From NCBI GenBank assembly GCA_964513075.1, contig CAZELR010000007.1, positions 42,438-106,437 of the forward strand: 64,000 nucleotides of DNA. Reading direction: 5' to 3'. Shown one piece after another: positions 50,070 to 59,125 of the stretch (the stretch's first letter is position 1; the number at the start of each line of letters is the position of its first letter). This stretch comes from DAOUBP01 sp964513075. GTDB lineage: Bacteria > Chloroflexota > Anaerolineae > CG2-30-64-16. Under the pieces are notes generated by a model. The model was not told where the DNA came from. It searched no databases and saw nothing but the letters and a program-made list of their open reading frames with translations. The position numbers were made by a program, and so were the translations under genes.

Positions 50070-51305
50070 TCAGCCCAGCGACAGGCGGTTGGCGCGAGCT
50101 ACCGATCCCAACCACTTGCCGCTCGGCTTGGCGGACCGCTGCTGCGTCTCCCGGTCCACGGCAACGATGCCGAACTTGGGGCCGTAGCCGCTCACCCATT
50201 CGTAGTTGTCGAATGCGGACCAGCAGAAATAGCCGCGGACCTCGATACCGTCCTCCAGGCAGCTCACGACGCATTTCAGCGCGCGCTGGAGATATTCCAG
50301 GCGGCGCGAGTCATCGGTGGTTGCCATGCCGTTTTCCGTTACGATGACGGGCACGCCCGCTACCTTGGCCGCATGGCGAATCGTCCCGCCGATGGCCTCG
50401 GGATAGAACTCCTCGCCCATCTGGTTCTTCTCTGCGTCTTCACCGGGCGGAAGCAGGCCGTCCGGGCCGACGATCATGCGGGAATACGTCTGCACGCCCA
50501 CGAAATCATCCCCGCGCAACTGCTCGAGATAGCAGTCGTTCAGATCCTGCTGATACTCCGCCGCGCGACGCTCGCCGCCCGGACCTGCCTGGATATCCAG
50601 CATGGCGAGCGTCAGCCCGACGGGGAAGCCGGGGCCTGAAGCCTTGATCGCCTCATAGCCCCGACGGTGCGCAGCCAGGATCGTATCGCGTGCGCGTGCG
50701 TCGGCGCCGAATTGGTACAGGCCCAGCCCGCTGGGCAGTACGCCGAAAGCCTGCGCTGCTTCGCCCCACCACGGCCCGCCCTGCAGGTCGAACTGCAGGT
50801 GCGCGGCCAGCACTCGCGCGATGTTCGCTTCGTTGAGCGTGCAGGCAGCGCCGATCAGATCGCCCAGGTGTTTCGTCACGCGCTCGCAGTAGCGGGCGAA
50901 CCGGTCCGGCGTCTTCTCGTCCAGCCAGCCGCCGGCACGGATCAGCCAGCGCGGCGAGGTGAAGTGATGGAACGTCACGACCGGCGTGATGCCGTGCTCG
51001 TGGCAGGTTGCCAGCATGCGGCGGTAGTGCTCGAGCTCGGCATAGGAAAACTCGCCTTCCTCCGGCTCGATGCGCGCCCATTCGACGGAGAACCGATAGG
51101 CCTTGAGGCCGAGCGAGGCCAGCAGAGCGATATCCTCGCGGTAGCGATGATAATGGTCGCAGGCATCGCCGGACGGCTCAGCAAAGATCGTGTGGGGCAG
51201 ATGCTCCAGGATCCAGAGGTCGGTGTTGACGTTGTTGCCTTCGACCTGGTGGGCGGCTGTGGCCGCGCCCCACAGGAAGTCCTTCGGGAAGATGAAATCC
51301 GTCAC
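50070..51305 (-). CDS. GH1 family beta-glycosidase
   Basis: 411 residues, a little shorter than typical GH1 (about 450). It opens with FIFPKDFLWGAATAAHQVEG; the acid/base is E159 in TLNEAN (usually TxNEP) and the nucleophile is E324 in VIVTENGMA; YFCWSAFDNYEWVSGYGPKFG near the end is the aglycone-side signature. It should cut beta-glucosides, galactosides or related sugars in the cytoplasm. The Pro to Ala change after the acid/base Glu is conservative. The start is a GTG that overlaps the esterase stop as GTGA, with AAGGAG eight bases before it. It is gene ten of the glycan operon. Confidence 0.94.
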   Translation of the reverse strand: MTDFIFPKDFLWGAATAAHQVEGNNVNTDLWILEHLPHTIFAEPSGDACDHYHRYREDIALLASLGLKAYRFSVEWARIEPEEGEFSYAELEHYRRMLATCHEHGITPVVTFHHFTSPRWLIRAGGWLDEKTPDRFARYCERVTKHLGDLIGAACTLNEANIARVLAAHLQFDLQGGPWWGEAAQAFGVLPSGLGLYQFGADARARDTILAAHRRGYEAIKASGPGFPVGLTLAMLDIQAGPGGERRAAEYQQDLNDCYLEQLRGDDFVGVQTYSRMIVGPDGLLPPGEDAEKNQMGEEFYPEAIGGTIRHAAKVAGVPVIVTENGMATTDDSRRLEYLQRALKCVVSCLEDGIEVRGYFCWSAFDNYEWVSGYGPKFGIVAVDRETQQRSAKPSGKWLGSVARANRLSLG

Positions 51306-52270
51306 TTGATGATCTCCTTAGTCGTGTTAGCTTCCATTGCCTCAAGCCAGGCCGGCTTGGGTGGGAGTGGCAGCGCGAAACGCTTTTTGAGCCAGACTTC
51401 GACCAGGCCGGCCCACTGCGCCGCGTCCACATCGATGTGCATCAAAGCGTCCGCCGTGGACTGGTCGGCCAGGCTGAGGCCGTGCGACCCCTCTTCGAAC
51501 ACATGAACCTCGAAGGGCACGCGGGCATGGGCTAACGACGTTGCCATCCGGGTGGTGTTTTCCACCGGCACCAGCTCGTCCGCCGCGGTCGCCCAGAGGA
51601 AGGTGGGCGGCGTGTTCTTTGACACGTGCAACACGGGGCTGACGACGTCGAGCAGCTCCGGCGAAGGCGAGGTTGTTCCCATCAGGGCAATGCTGGCCGC
51701 GTCCGACAAGATCTGGGCGAACGGATCGGTTATCTCTCCAAACATCAGGCGATAATCGCTGATGCCGTAGCCCAGGATCGCGGCCGCGGGCTTGAACGCC
51801 TCCGGCTTCTCGCCGAAGAACTCCCAGATCACCGGGTCCTGCCAGTATACGGAGTACATCGCGCAGTTGTGCGCGCCCGCGGAGAAGCCGCAGATCGCGA
51901 TCTTGTCCGTGTCCACCAGCCATTCGGCGGCATGGGCGCGGATGGTCAGGAACGCCTTGCCGATGTCACGCATGGGCGCGGGGTGCACGGAGTTCGGGTT
52001 GACCGGCAGGTCGCCGCCAGACACGACGATCCTCGCGCCGTTGCCGTAGGTGGAATAGCGGAGCACGAACGCGTGGTATCCCATCGCTGCAAAGCGCAGC
52101 GCGACGGGCTCGGCTTCCCTGTCCGAACAGTTCAGATAAGCGCCGCCGGGACACACCAGGACTGCGGGCCGCACCTTCCCGTTCAGCAGCTCGGGCGAAT
52201 CGGCCAGCACATAGGTGGTCAGGGTCACGTCCGGGCGGTTTGCATAGAGCTGGATTGTCTTTGGTATCAT
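51302..52270 (-). CDS. Alpha/beta hydrolase, BD-FAE / acetyl-esterase type
   Basis: 322 residues. The nucleophile elbow is ICGFSAGAHNC, the oxyanion strand VLVCPGGAYLNCSDREAEP is typical of the BD-FAE/xylan-esterase group, and the acid/His part reads WATAADELVPVENTTRMA and EEGSHGLSLAD. Enzymes of this group remove acetyl or other small acyl groups from sugars. The ATG at 52270 lies within a TGATG overlap with the upstream hydrolase; the longer upstream frame is shadow. In this operon it fits the job of deacylating the imported oligosaccharide before the glycosidases act. Confidence 0.9.
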   Translation of the reverse strand: MIPKTIQLYANRPDVTLTTYVLADSPELLNGKVRPAVLVCPGGAYLNCSDREAEPVALRFAAMGYHAFVLRYSTYGNGARIVVSGGDLPVNPNSVHPAPMRDIGKAFLTIRAHAAEWLVDTDKIAICGFSAGAHNCAMYSVYWQDPVIWEFFGEKPEAFKPAAAILGYGISDYRLMFGEITDPFAQILSDAASIALMGTTSPSPELLDVVSPVLHVSKNTPPTFLWATAADELVPVENTTRMATSLAHARVPFEVHVFEEGSHGLSLADQSTADALMHIDVDAAQWAGLVEVWLKKRFALPLPPKPAWLEAMEANTTKEIIK

Positions 52271-53082
52271 CAGACGCCCTGCCGTTCGAGGAACGCGTTG
52301 ATCGCGGTCATGGTTTCCTCGTACCGGTCGCGGTGAATGCAGTGGCCCGCGCCCGCGATCTGCACGACTTCGCCGCCCTTCCAGAGTTCGGTGGCCTCCC
52401 TGGCAATCTTCGGCGTGACGATTGCCTGGTGGGCAGGGTCTCCCGTGATCAGTAGGCCGGAGCACCGGATGCGGCTGAGCGTTTCGCGCCAGGGGTGCTT
52501 GTCAAAGGAGCCCACCTGGTTTAGCAGCCCCGGGTCTACTTGCGCTTTGGCCTGCGCAGTCGGTTCGACTTCCAACGCGTGCCAGCCCGGATTCATTGCA
52601 GCACTCCGAGCCATGCGTTCTTTGGGCGACAGTTCTTTGTACGTCCCAAATTCCTTGCGCAGCGCGTGGATGAACTCGGCTGGCGGTGGCGTTGTGGCGT
52701 CCCTCAGCGGCGGATCCTCCAGTACGACGGTCTTGACGAGTTCCGGGTAGTTCGCCGCCAGCGCTGCCGCCGTGATCGCGCCCATCGAGTGCCCAAAGAC
52801 AACCGGCCTTTCGAGATCCAACCCGCGGATCACCCCGGCCGCATCCGCGGCCAGGATGGGCACGGAAAAACCGGTGGTGATGCCGTCCGAGGCGCCGTGG
52901 CCGCGTGCATCAGTCATGATGATATCGTAGCGATCCTGTAAGTCGAGCGCGACGCGTGTCCAGCACAGGCCGTTATCGGTGATGCCGTGCAACAGCAGCA
53001 TCGGTGGCTTGTCGCCGCCGGTGCGGTGATAGTGGATACTGATGCCGTTGGCGGCAACGTTGCCTTCAGACCATGTTATCAT
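52270..53082 (-). CDS. Alpha/beta hydrolase fold protein
   Basis: 270 residues. The oxyanion loop is PPMLLLHGITDNGLCW, the nucleophile elbow VVFGHSMGAITAAALA, the acid region LLITGDPAHQA, and the catalytic His IAGAGHCIHRDRYEE. Substrates of this wide family range from esters to lactones; none can be chosen from the sequence, but an ester or lactone of a sugar or aromatic acid would suit the operon. GGAGG lies seven bases before the ATG at 53082. Stop and start overlap with the next gene (TGATG) indicates coupled translation. Confidence 0.9.
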   Translation of the reverse strand: MITWSEGNVAANGISIHYHRTGGDKPPMLLLHGITDNGLCWTRVALDLQDRYDIIMTDARGHGASDGITTGFSVPILAADAAGVIRGLDLERPVVFGHSMGAITAAALAANYPELVKTVVLEDPPLRDATTPPPAEFIHALRKEFGTYKELSPKERMARSAAMNPGWHALEVEPTAQAKAQVDPGLLNQVGSFDKHPWRETLSRIRCSGLLITGDPAHQAIVTPKIAREATELWKGGEVVQIAGAGHCIHRDRYEETMTAINAFLERQGV

Positions 53083-53119
53083 ATGACTTCCTCCGTCCAG
53101 ATTGATGCGAGCGATCGCT

Positions 53120-55978
53120 TCAGTTTCCCAAATTCGCCAGCGCTTCGGCGATTGCTTCTTGCAGTTTGCCGGAATCGGGGAACATGCCGAGGACCTGGCG
53201 GAGCGGCAAGCCTTTCTCGTTCTCCAGGATTGCAAAGAGGAACCCCGGGACCTCCATCTGCTTCAGCACCCTCATAACGGCTCCCCGCGCCGCTTTGTCG
53301 GCCAGGATCTCCCCGACCATGTCGTCGAGCGTGCAGCCCGCGCGAGCGTCTGGGTCCTGGTAGACAACGGACCAGTGCCACGAGCCTGAGCCGACCTCGA
53401 TCGGACCGGCGCCGGTCGCAGCGCTGCCGGCGGGCAGCGTGACTCGCGCGGTCGTATTGGGCGGCACGACAACATCCAACTCCAACTGGCCCTCTTCAAC
53501 TCTCCACTCGCATGCGGCGAGGCCGTAGGGGGTCAGGTGGCTTGTCCGGGCATGGGTCAGCCCGCCGCCGGGGTGCGGACAAATCTCCAGCCGGCGATAG
53601 CCGGGCTCGGCCGGCGCCAGGCCGCCGATGGTCCGCTGCATCCAGTCCGCCACCGCGCCGAGCGCATAGTGGTTGAAGGAGGTCATTTCGCCGGGGTTGA
53701 CGGAGCCATCCGGCAGCAGGCTGTCCCAGCGCTCCCAAATCGTGGTCGCGCCCATCGTGACGGGGTAGAGCCACGAAGGGCATTCCTGTTGCATCAGCAG
53801 GCGATACGCGGCCGCAGTGTGGCCCGTGTGGCACAGGGCGTCGCAGATCAGGGGCGTGCCCACGAATCCGGTGCGAATGTGATAGCCGCCCTCCATGACG
53901 AGCTCGGCCAGCCGCTCGCCGGCCCGCCGGCGCTGCTCGGCCGTGGGCAGCAGATCGAACTCCAGCGCCAGGGCATACGCCGTTTCTGCGTCGCCGATCA
54001 TGCGGCCGGCCGGCGTCACATATTCCCGGGCAAACGCCTCGCGTCCTTCGGCAGCAAGGGCCAGGTAGCGCTCTTTTTCCGCGTCGCGACCGAGCACTGC
54101 CGCAGCCTGCCCGACGATCTCTGCCGAGCGCGCGAAATAGGCGCTGGCAACGATTCGCTTATCCGTGCGTGCCTGCCACGGTTTGTCTGGCGGCGCCGTC
54201 GGGTCGAGCCAATCGCCGAACTGGAATCCGGTGAGCCACAGGCGCTTTTCGCCGGCAACCGCTGCGATATAGTCCACCCAGGTATGCATGCTTTCGAACT
54301 GATCCGCCAGGATGCCGGCATCCCCGAAGCGTTGATAACACACCCAGGGGACAACCGTTGCAGCGTCTGCCCACGCGGCTGCGCCCATGGCCTCACCTAA
54401 GGCGTTTGGAACGACTTGGGGAACAATGCCGCCGGTTTTGTTTTGTTCGATCGCCAGGTCGGTAAGCCACGATTGCAGGAAGCCGCTTGCATCGTAGAGG
54501 TAGCTGGCGGTGGGGGAAAATATCTGTAAGTCGCCGGTCCAGCCCAGGCGTTCGTCGCGCTGGGGACAGTCGGTCGGAACGTCCACGAAATTGCCGCGCA
54601 TCCCCCAGACCACATTCTCGTGCAGGCGGTTGAGCAGCGGATCGGAGCACTCGAACCAGCCGGTGCGCTCCATGTCCGAGTGCAGCGCGACCGCGCAGAT
54701 GTTTGCGGGACGGAGCTCGCCGGGCCATCCCTCGACCTCGGCGTAGCGGAAGCCGTGGAACGTGAAGCGCGGCTCCCAGCACTCCACGCCGTTCCCGGCC
54801 AGGGTGTAGCGGTCCGTCGCTTCGGCCAGGCGGAGCGGCCGCGTGCACAGCTCGCCGTTCTCCAATACCTCCCCGTGGCGCAGGGTCACGGTTTGCCCGG
54901 CAGGGCCCTGCACCGAGATCGCCAGCTTGCCGACCAGGTTCTGGCCGAAATCGAGCAGCGTCCGGCCTGAAGGGGACCGAGAAATGGACACGGGCAGGAT
55001 GCGCGCTGTCCGGCGCACGGGCGGGCCGACCGGCGCCACCAGCGTGTTCAGATCCCGCGCGAGTTCCCGGACCCCGCGCCACCCGGTTTCATCGCAGCCG
55101 GGCTCGCCGGCTTTGCTGGCGCACGACCATCCCGGCCGCTCCAGCCGGGCGTCGTAGGTTTCGCCGTCGTAGATGCTGTTCATCAGGAGCGGGCCGGTGG
55201 CCGCGCGCCAGCTCTCGTCCGTGACGATGCGCTCGCTGGAGCCATCGTCGTACTGGATCTCGAGCTGCGCCAGGAGCGCCAGGTGTGTGCCCCAGATATT
55301 GCGCCTGCCGCCTTCGAACCCGATGCGCCCCCGGAACCAGCCGTCGCCGAGAAGGGCGCCGATGGCATTCCGGCCCGTCTTGAGCATCCCCGTCACGTCG
55401 AAGGTTTGCGTGCGCAGACGCCGGTCATAGGCTGTCCAGCCGGGCGCCAGCACCTGGTCGCCGACCACGGATCCGTTGATCTGCGCCTCGTAAAGGCCGA
55501 GCGCTGTGATATACAGCCTGGCTGTCTTTACGCCCGGGTGCACCTCGAACTCGCGGCGCAGGTAGGGGGCCGGGTTCGACTGCGTCGTATCCTCATCCCA
55601 GGCGGGAGAGACGAAGCGTGCGCTCCAGTCGGCTGGCTCGAGCAAGCCCGTTTCCGCAAGGACAGGTTCGCTCCATTGCGACTCGCCGCCGTCCGTCCCC
55701 CAGACGCGCACCCGCAGGGCCACCTGCGCGCGGGATCGCAGCGGCTCGAACGGCCACGCCACCAGGACCGATGCGCCCGATTCTACGCGCCCGGTCCGGC
55801 CGGGCAGCTCACTGTCGACGCCGCAGCATTCGATCTCGTAAGCTGCCTGCTGCCAGTTCTTGCGTTCCGTCGTTACCTGCCAGGAGAGACGCGGCCGGTC
55901 CGCGCCGATGCCCAGCGTCTCACGCAGATGTTCGATCTGCACTTTGGATACAACTACTTCGAGCCTGGGTGGGAACAT
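53120..55978 (-). CDS. GH78 alpha-L-rhamnosidase
   Basis: 952 residues. Domains in order: an N-terminal Fn3-like part (about 10-110), the rhamnosidase N domains (about 115-330; YITALGLYEAQINGSVVGDQ, LAPGWTAYDRRLRTQTFDVT), the concanavalin-like domain (LDFGQNLVGKL), the alpha/alpha barrel with the catalytic DCPQRDERLGWTGD (E476) and TIWERWDSL, and the beta C-terminal domain (YRRLEICPHPGGGL). A helical tail of about 70 residues after residue 885 (TLDDMVGEILADKAARGAVM) is an extra appendage. It removes terminal alpha-L-rhamnose. No signal peptide is seen, so it acts on imported oligosaccharides. It is gene seven of the glycan operon. Confidence 0.95.
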   Translation of the reverse strand: MFPPRLEVVVSKVQIEHLRETLGIGADRPRLSWQVTTERKNWQQAAYEIECCGVDSELPGRTGRVESGASVLVAWPFEPLRSRAQVALRVRVWGTDGGESQWSEPVLAETGLLEPADWSARFVSPAWDEDTTQSNPAPYLRREFEVHPGVKTARLYITALGLYEAQINGSVVGDQVLAPGWTAYDRRLRTQTFDVTGMLKTGRNAIGALLGDGWFRGRIGFEGGRRNIWGTHLALLAQLEIQYDDGSSERIVTDESWRAATGPLLMNSIYDGETYDARLERPGWSCASKAGEPGCDETGWRGVRELARDLNTLVAPVGPPVRRTARILPVSISRSPSGRTLLDFGQNLVGKLAISVQGPAGQTVTLRHGEVLENGELCTRPLRLAEATDRYTLAGNGVECWEPRFTFHGFRYAEVEGWPGELRPANICAVALHSDMERTGWFECSDPLLNRLHENVVWGMRGNFVDVPTDCPQRDERLGWTGDLQIFSPTASYLYDASGFLQSWLTDLAIEQNKTGGIVPQVVPNALGEAMGAAAWADAATVVPWVCYQRFGDAGILADQFESMHTWVDYIAAVAGEKRLWLTGFQFGDWLDPTAPPDKPWQARTDKRIVASAYFARSAEIVGQAAAVLGRDAEKERYLALAAEGREAFAREYVTPAGRMIGDAETAYALALEFDLLPTAEQRRRAGERLAELVMEGGYHIRTGFVGTPLICDALCHTGHTAAAYRLLMQQECPSWLYPVTMGATTIWERWDSLLPDGSVNPGEMTSFNHYALGAVADWMQRTIGGLAPAEPGYRRLEICPHPGGGLTHARTSHLTPYGLAACEWRVEEGQLELDVVVPPNTTARVTLPAGSAATGAGPIEVGSGSWHWSVVYQDPDARAGCTLDDMVGEILADKAARGAVMRVLKQMEVPGFLFAILENEKGLPLRQVLGMFPDSGKLQEAIAEALANLGN

Positions 55979-56033
55979 GTGTTTTTCCTCTTATTTCAAT
56001 TGCGTGCAGGGCCGGAACGGCGCATGCCCGCCG

Positions 56034-57050
56034 CTACTTAGCCCACCAGGGATGCGCTTCGGTCTCGTCCTCGTACTCCTCGACGCGCCACTCGTCCCGC
56101 CATTCGACAAACGGCCGGTCCCCGTCGAAGCGAATCGGGAGCCAAGTGTAGGTGGATAGGGCCGTGTTCCACTGCGGGCCTGGCACTGCGGGCACGCCAT
56201 CCATCCAGCGGTCGCCCAGTGCGATATACAGATCTTTCTTCGAGGGATGCCGGAACACGGAGCTGAACTGGCCGTTGAAGCTGTTCCTCTCGGCATCCCC
56301 GTCGCAGGCGTCGCCGAGTTCCGACCATGGCCCGTGGATAAGCTGCGCGGTCGCCACTTCGCTGGGATTGGGCAGGTAATAGGTTGTGCCGGACGTCATC
56401 AGGTAGAAGTGGCTGTTGCGCGTGAACATGGCCGGGGCTTCGCGTGCCAGCGGAGGGCCGGAGCGCGGGAAGTGGGTAGAATAGTAACCGTTTACGTTCA
56501 GGTAGTCTTCCGTCAGGTCCGCGATCACGACTTCGCTGTGCACCCGCCCGAAGATGATGTAGCCTTTGCCGTCCGTCGGGTCTGCGTACAGGTCAAAATC
56601 ACCGGTGTTCATTCCCAACGGTTTGACCGTGTGCACCAACCGAAACGGATCGGTGATCTTGTCCGATACGGCGATCCCCATGTACTGGACGCTCCAATCC
56701 CCTGGGTTCTCGTCAGTCCCGGCGAATTTCATCCACATGACGAACCGGCGGTCGCCTTTGTGATAAAGAATGTGCGGGCGATCCATGATGCGCGCCGGGT
56801 GCAGCGGACTGCGCCGGTCATCTTCGACAGCGGCCAGGATCACGCCTTCGTCTTGCCAGTTGTACAGGTCGGCGGAAGAATAGCATCTGACGCCGGAGTG
56901 CCAGAGTCCGGTCTCAACATAGGTGTTTTCTTTGTTCTCACCATACCAGTAGAACCGGCCTTCGTGAAACAACATGGAGCCGCCGTGAGCCTGGATGGGA
57001 TTGCCGTTGGTGTCTAGCCACCGGCGGCCGGGCAGGAAACTGTTTAGCAT
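56034..57050 (-). CDS. GH43-like five-bladed propeller glycosidase
   Basis: 338 residues. The propeller repeats and acidic catalytic layout of GH43 (or the near relatives in clan GH-F) are seen: an opening HGGSMLFHEGRFYWYGENKE, RPHILYHKGDRRFVMWMKFA, NTGDFDLYADPTDGKGYIIF and REAPAMFTRNSHFYLMTSGT. There is no signal peptide. The group includes beta-xylosidases, arabinofuranosidases and exo-beta-1,3-galactanases; the AHGG...YWYGE start is most like the galactanase subgroup, so a galactan side chain is one possibility. It follows the ABC ATPase gene by nine bases. Confidence 0.85.
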   Translation of the reverse strand: MLNSFLPGRRWLDTNGNPIQAHGGSMLFHEGRFYWYGENKENTYVETGLWHSGVRCYSSADLYNWQDEGVILAAVEDDRRSPLHPARIMDRPHILYHKGDRRFVMWMKFAGTDENPGDWSVQYMGIAVSDKITDPFRLVHTVKPLGMNTGDFDLYADPTDGKGYIIFGRVHSEVVIADLTEDYLNVNGYYSTHFPRSGPPLAREAPAMFTRNSHFYLMTSGTTYYLPNPSEVATAQLIHGPWSELGDACDGDAERNSFNGQFSSVFRHPSKKDLYIALGDRWMDGVPAVPGPQWNTALSTYTWLPIRFDGDRPFVEWRDEWRVEEYEDETEAHPWWAK

Positions 57051-57059
57051 GTTGCGTTC

Positions 57060-58049
57060 CTAGTGCTTGGGACTTCCATACAAATGACAGCGCACCCAGT
57101 GATGGGGCGCGACTTCTTTACTGGCCGGCATCGCCTGACGGCAGATATCCATCACCTTCGGGCAGCGCGGTGCAAACGGGCAGCCTGGGGGCGGGTCGAT
57201 CAGCGATGGCACTTCCCCGCGCGCCTGGACGGTGCGCGTTGACAGGCCGGCGTGCGGGTTCGGCACGGCTGCCATCAGCAGTTGCGTGTACGGGTGGGCC
57301 GGCGCCTGCATCAGCTCGGTGCTTTCCGCGCTCTCCACCATGTACCCGGCATACATCACGATTGTCCGGTCGCCGATGTAGCGGGCGCTGGCCAGGTCGT
57401 GCGTGATATAGAGGAAGCCGATCCCGCGCTCGGCTTTCAGCCGTTCCATCAGGTTGAGCACGCCCATGCGGATCGAAACATCCAGCATAGAGATCGGCTC
57501 GTCCGCCAGGATCAGGCGCGGGTTGACCGCCAGCGCACGGGCGATCGCGACGCGCTGCCGCTGCCCGCCGGACAGCTCGTAGGGGTAACGGTTGTAAAAC
57601 TCCGCAGCCGGGGCGAGGCCCACCGTGTCCAACAGCTCGAGGGCCTGCTCATGTCCGCGGCCTGCGAAGCTGTGGATCTGCAGCGGGCGCTCCAGGTGGT
57701 GCCCGATGGTGTGCACCGGGTTCAGCGAGCCGAACGGGTCCTGGAAGATCATCTGCACCTGGCGGCGATAGCTCAACGAGGCCTTGTGGGGCTCGGTCTT
57801 CAGGACATCCTGGCCGTCGAAGTGGATCTCCCCTGCGGTCGGGGGCATCAGCCGGGCGATCAGCCGGGCTGTGGTCGACTTGCCGGAGCCCGATTCGCCC
57901 ACCAGCGCCACCACCTGCCCCTGGTCCACCGTAAAGGAAGCTCCGTTCAGGGCATGCACGTGTTGGCGGCGCAGCATGCCACCCATCGGAAAGTGCTTGG
58001 TCAGCCCGCGCACATCTAGCACGGTCCTGCTTGGCGTGTTCGGGATCAT
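57060..58049 (-). CDS. Peptide/oligosaccharide ABC importer ATPase, OppF type
   Basis: 329 residues. Walker A is LVGESGSGKSTTARLIA, signature LSGGQRQRVAIARAL, Walker B LILADEPISMLD; the C-terminal oligopeptide-transporter extension has CPFAPRCPKVMDICRQAMP with its conserved cysteines. It powers the importer together with the OppD-type protein. The start at 58049 overlaps the OppD stop as ATGA; the open frame upstream is shadow. In family 5 ABC systems such ATPases serve importers of peptides and also of plant oligosaccharides; the glycosidases in the operon favour the latter. Confidence 0.95.
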   Translation of the reverse strand: MIPNTPSRTVLDVRGLTKHFPMGGMLRRQHVHALNGASFTVDQGQVVALVGESGSGKSTTARLIARLMPPTAGEIHFDGQDVLKTEPHKASLSYRRQVQMIFQDPFGSLNPVHTIGHHLERPLQIHSFAGRGHEQALELLDTVGLAPAAEFYNRYPYELSGGQRQRVAIARALAVNPRLILADEPISMLDVSIRMGVLNLMERLKAERGIGFLYITHDLASARYIGDRTIVMYAGYMVESAESTELMQAPAHPYTQLLMAAVPNPHAGLSTRTVQARGEVPSLIDPPPGCPFAPRCPKVMDICRQAMPASKEVAPHHWVRCHLYGSPKH

Positions 58050-59125
58050 GCGGTTGCTCCTTCGGTCGGCTGGATGGCCGCCAGGTGGCAGGCTGCCCAA
58101 TGCCCGGGGCGGAGTTCGCGCAGGGGCGGCAAGGCCTCACGGCACTGCGCCAGGGCCAGCGGACAGCGCGGGTGGAACCGGCAGCCGGCAGGCGGCGCAG
58201 CCAGGTCGGGCGGCGCGCCGGGGATGCCGGTCAGCTTGGTTTTCTCGCCTGTGAGCGAGGGGAAGGACCCGAGCAGCCCTCCCGTGTACGGGTGCAGTGG
58301 GTTGTTGAAGATGTCCTTCGCGGCGGCGAGCTCCACCAGCTTGCCGGCGTACATGACGCCAATGCGGTTCGAGAACTCGACCATCAACGACAGGTCGTGC
58401 GTGATGAACAGGATGGAGAAGCCCATTTTCTGCCGGAGCTGCTCGATCTGCTGCAGGATGTCCTTTTGGACGACGACATCCAGCGCTGTGGTGGGCTCGT
58501 CCATGATCATCATCGGCGGCTGGAGCGCCAGGGCAATCGCGATCACCACCCGCTGGCGCATCCCGCCGGACAACTCATGCGGGTACGCGTCCAGCCGGCT
58601 GCGTTCGATCCCGACTGTTTGGAGTAGCTCTGCTGCCCGGTCATAGGCAGCCTGCTTCGACAGCTTTTCGTGGCGCACCAGTACGTCGGCAATTTGGTCT
58701 TTGACGCGCGTGACCGGGTTGAGCGAGTTCAGGGCGCTCTGGAACACCATCGAGATATCCTTCCAGCGGAATGACTCGAGCGCGTCCGAGTCCATCTCCA
58801 GCACATCGGCCCCTTTAAACAATATCTCGCCGCCGGTAATCACCGCGGGCGGGCGCAGGATGCGCAGGATGGAATGTGCGATGGTTGACTTGCCGCAGCC
58901 CGACTCGCCGGCCAGGCCGAATACCTCGCCCGGCGCGATCGCGAAAGAGACCCCGTCCACCGCCCCCACCGGCCCGCGCGGGGTGAGATACTCCACGTAC
59001 AGGTCGCGGATTTCGAGCAATGGCTCCGAGCCGCGCTCGCCGCCGCGCTCGCCGCCGCGCTCAGTGGGCGCGCCGGAGGACGGGAGTGGCTCGGACACCT
59101 TGCTGAGGTTGCTTCTTGACAACAT
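58046..59125 (-). CDS. Peptide/oligosaccharide ABC importer ATPase, OppD type
   Basis: 359 residues if the ATG at 59125 is used; this overlaps the permease gene by 65 bases. A GTG at 59095 (VSEPLPSS) would shorten the overlap and is an alternative start. Residues 23-33 are a short microrepeat (ERGGERGGERGSE) encoded by gagcgcggcg units. Walker A is LAGESGCGKSTIAHSIL, signature LSGGMRQRVVIAIAL, Walker B MMIMDEPTTALD, and the C-terminal Cys motif is CRFHPRCPLALAQCREALP. It works with the OppF-type protein. Confidence 0.94.
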   Translation of the reverse strand: MLSRSNLSKVSEPLPSSGAPTERGGERGGERGSEPLLEIRDLYVEYLTPRGPVGAVDGVSFAIAPGEVFGLAGESGCGKSTIAHSILRILRPPAVITGGEILFKGADVLEMDSDALESFRWKDISMVFQSALNSLNPVTRVKDQIADVLVRHEKLSKQAAYDRAAELLQTVGIERSRLDAYPHELSGGMRQRVVIAIALALQPPMMIMDEPTTALDVVVQKDILQQIEQLRQKMGFSILFITHDLSLMVEFSNRIGVMYAGKLVELAAAKDIFNNPLHPYTGGLLGSFPSLTGEKTKLTGIPGAPPDLAAPPAGCRFHPRCPLALAQCREALPPLRELRPGHWAACHLAAIQPTEGATA

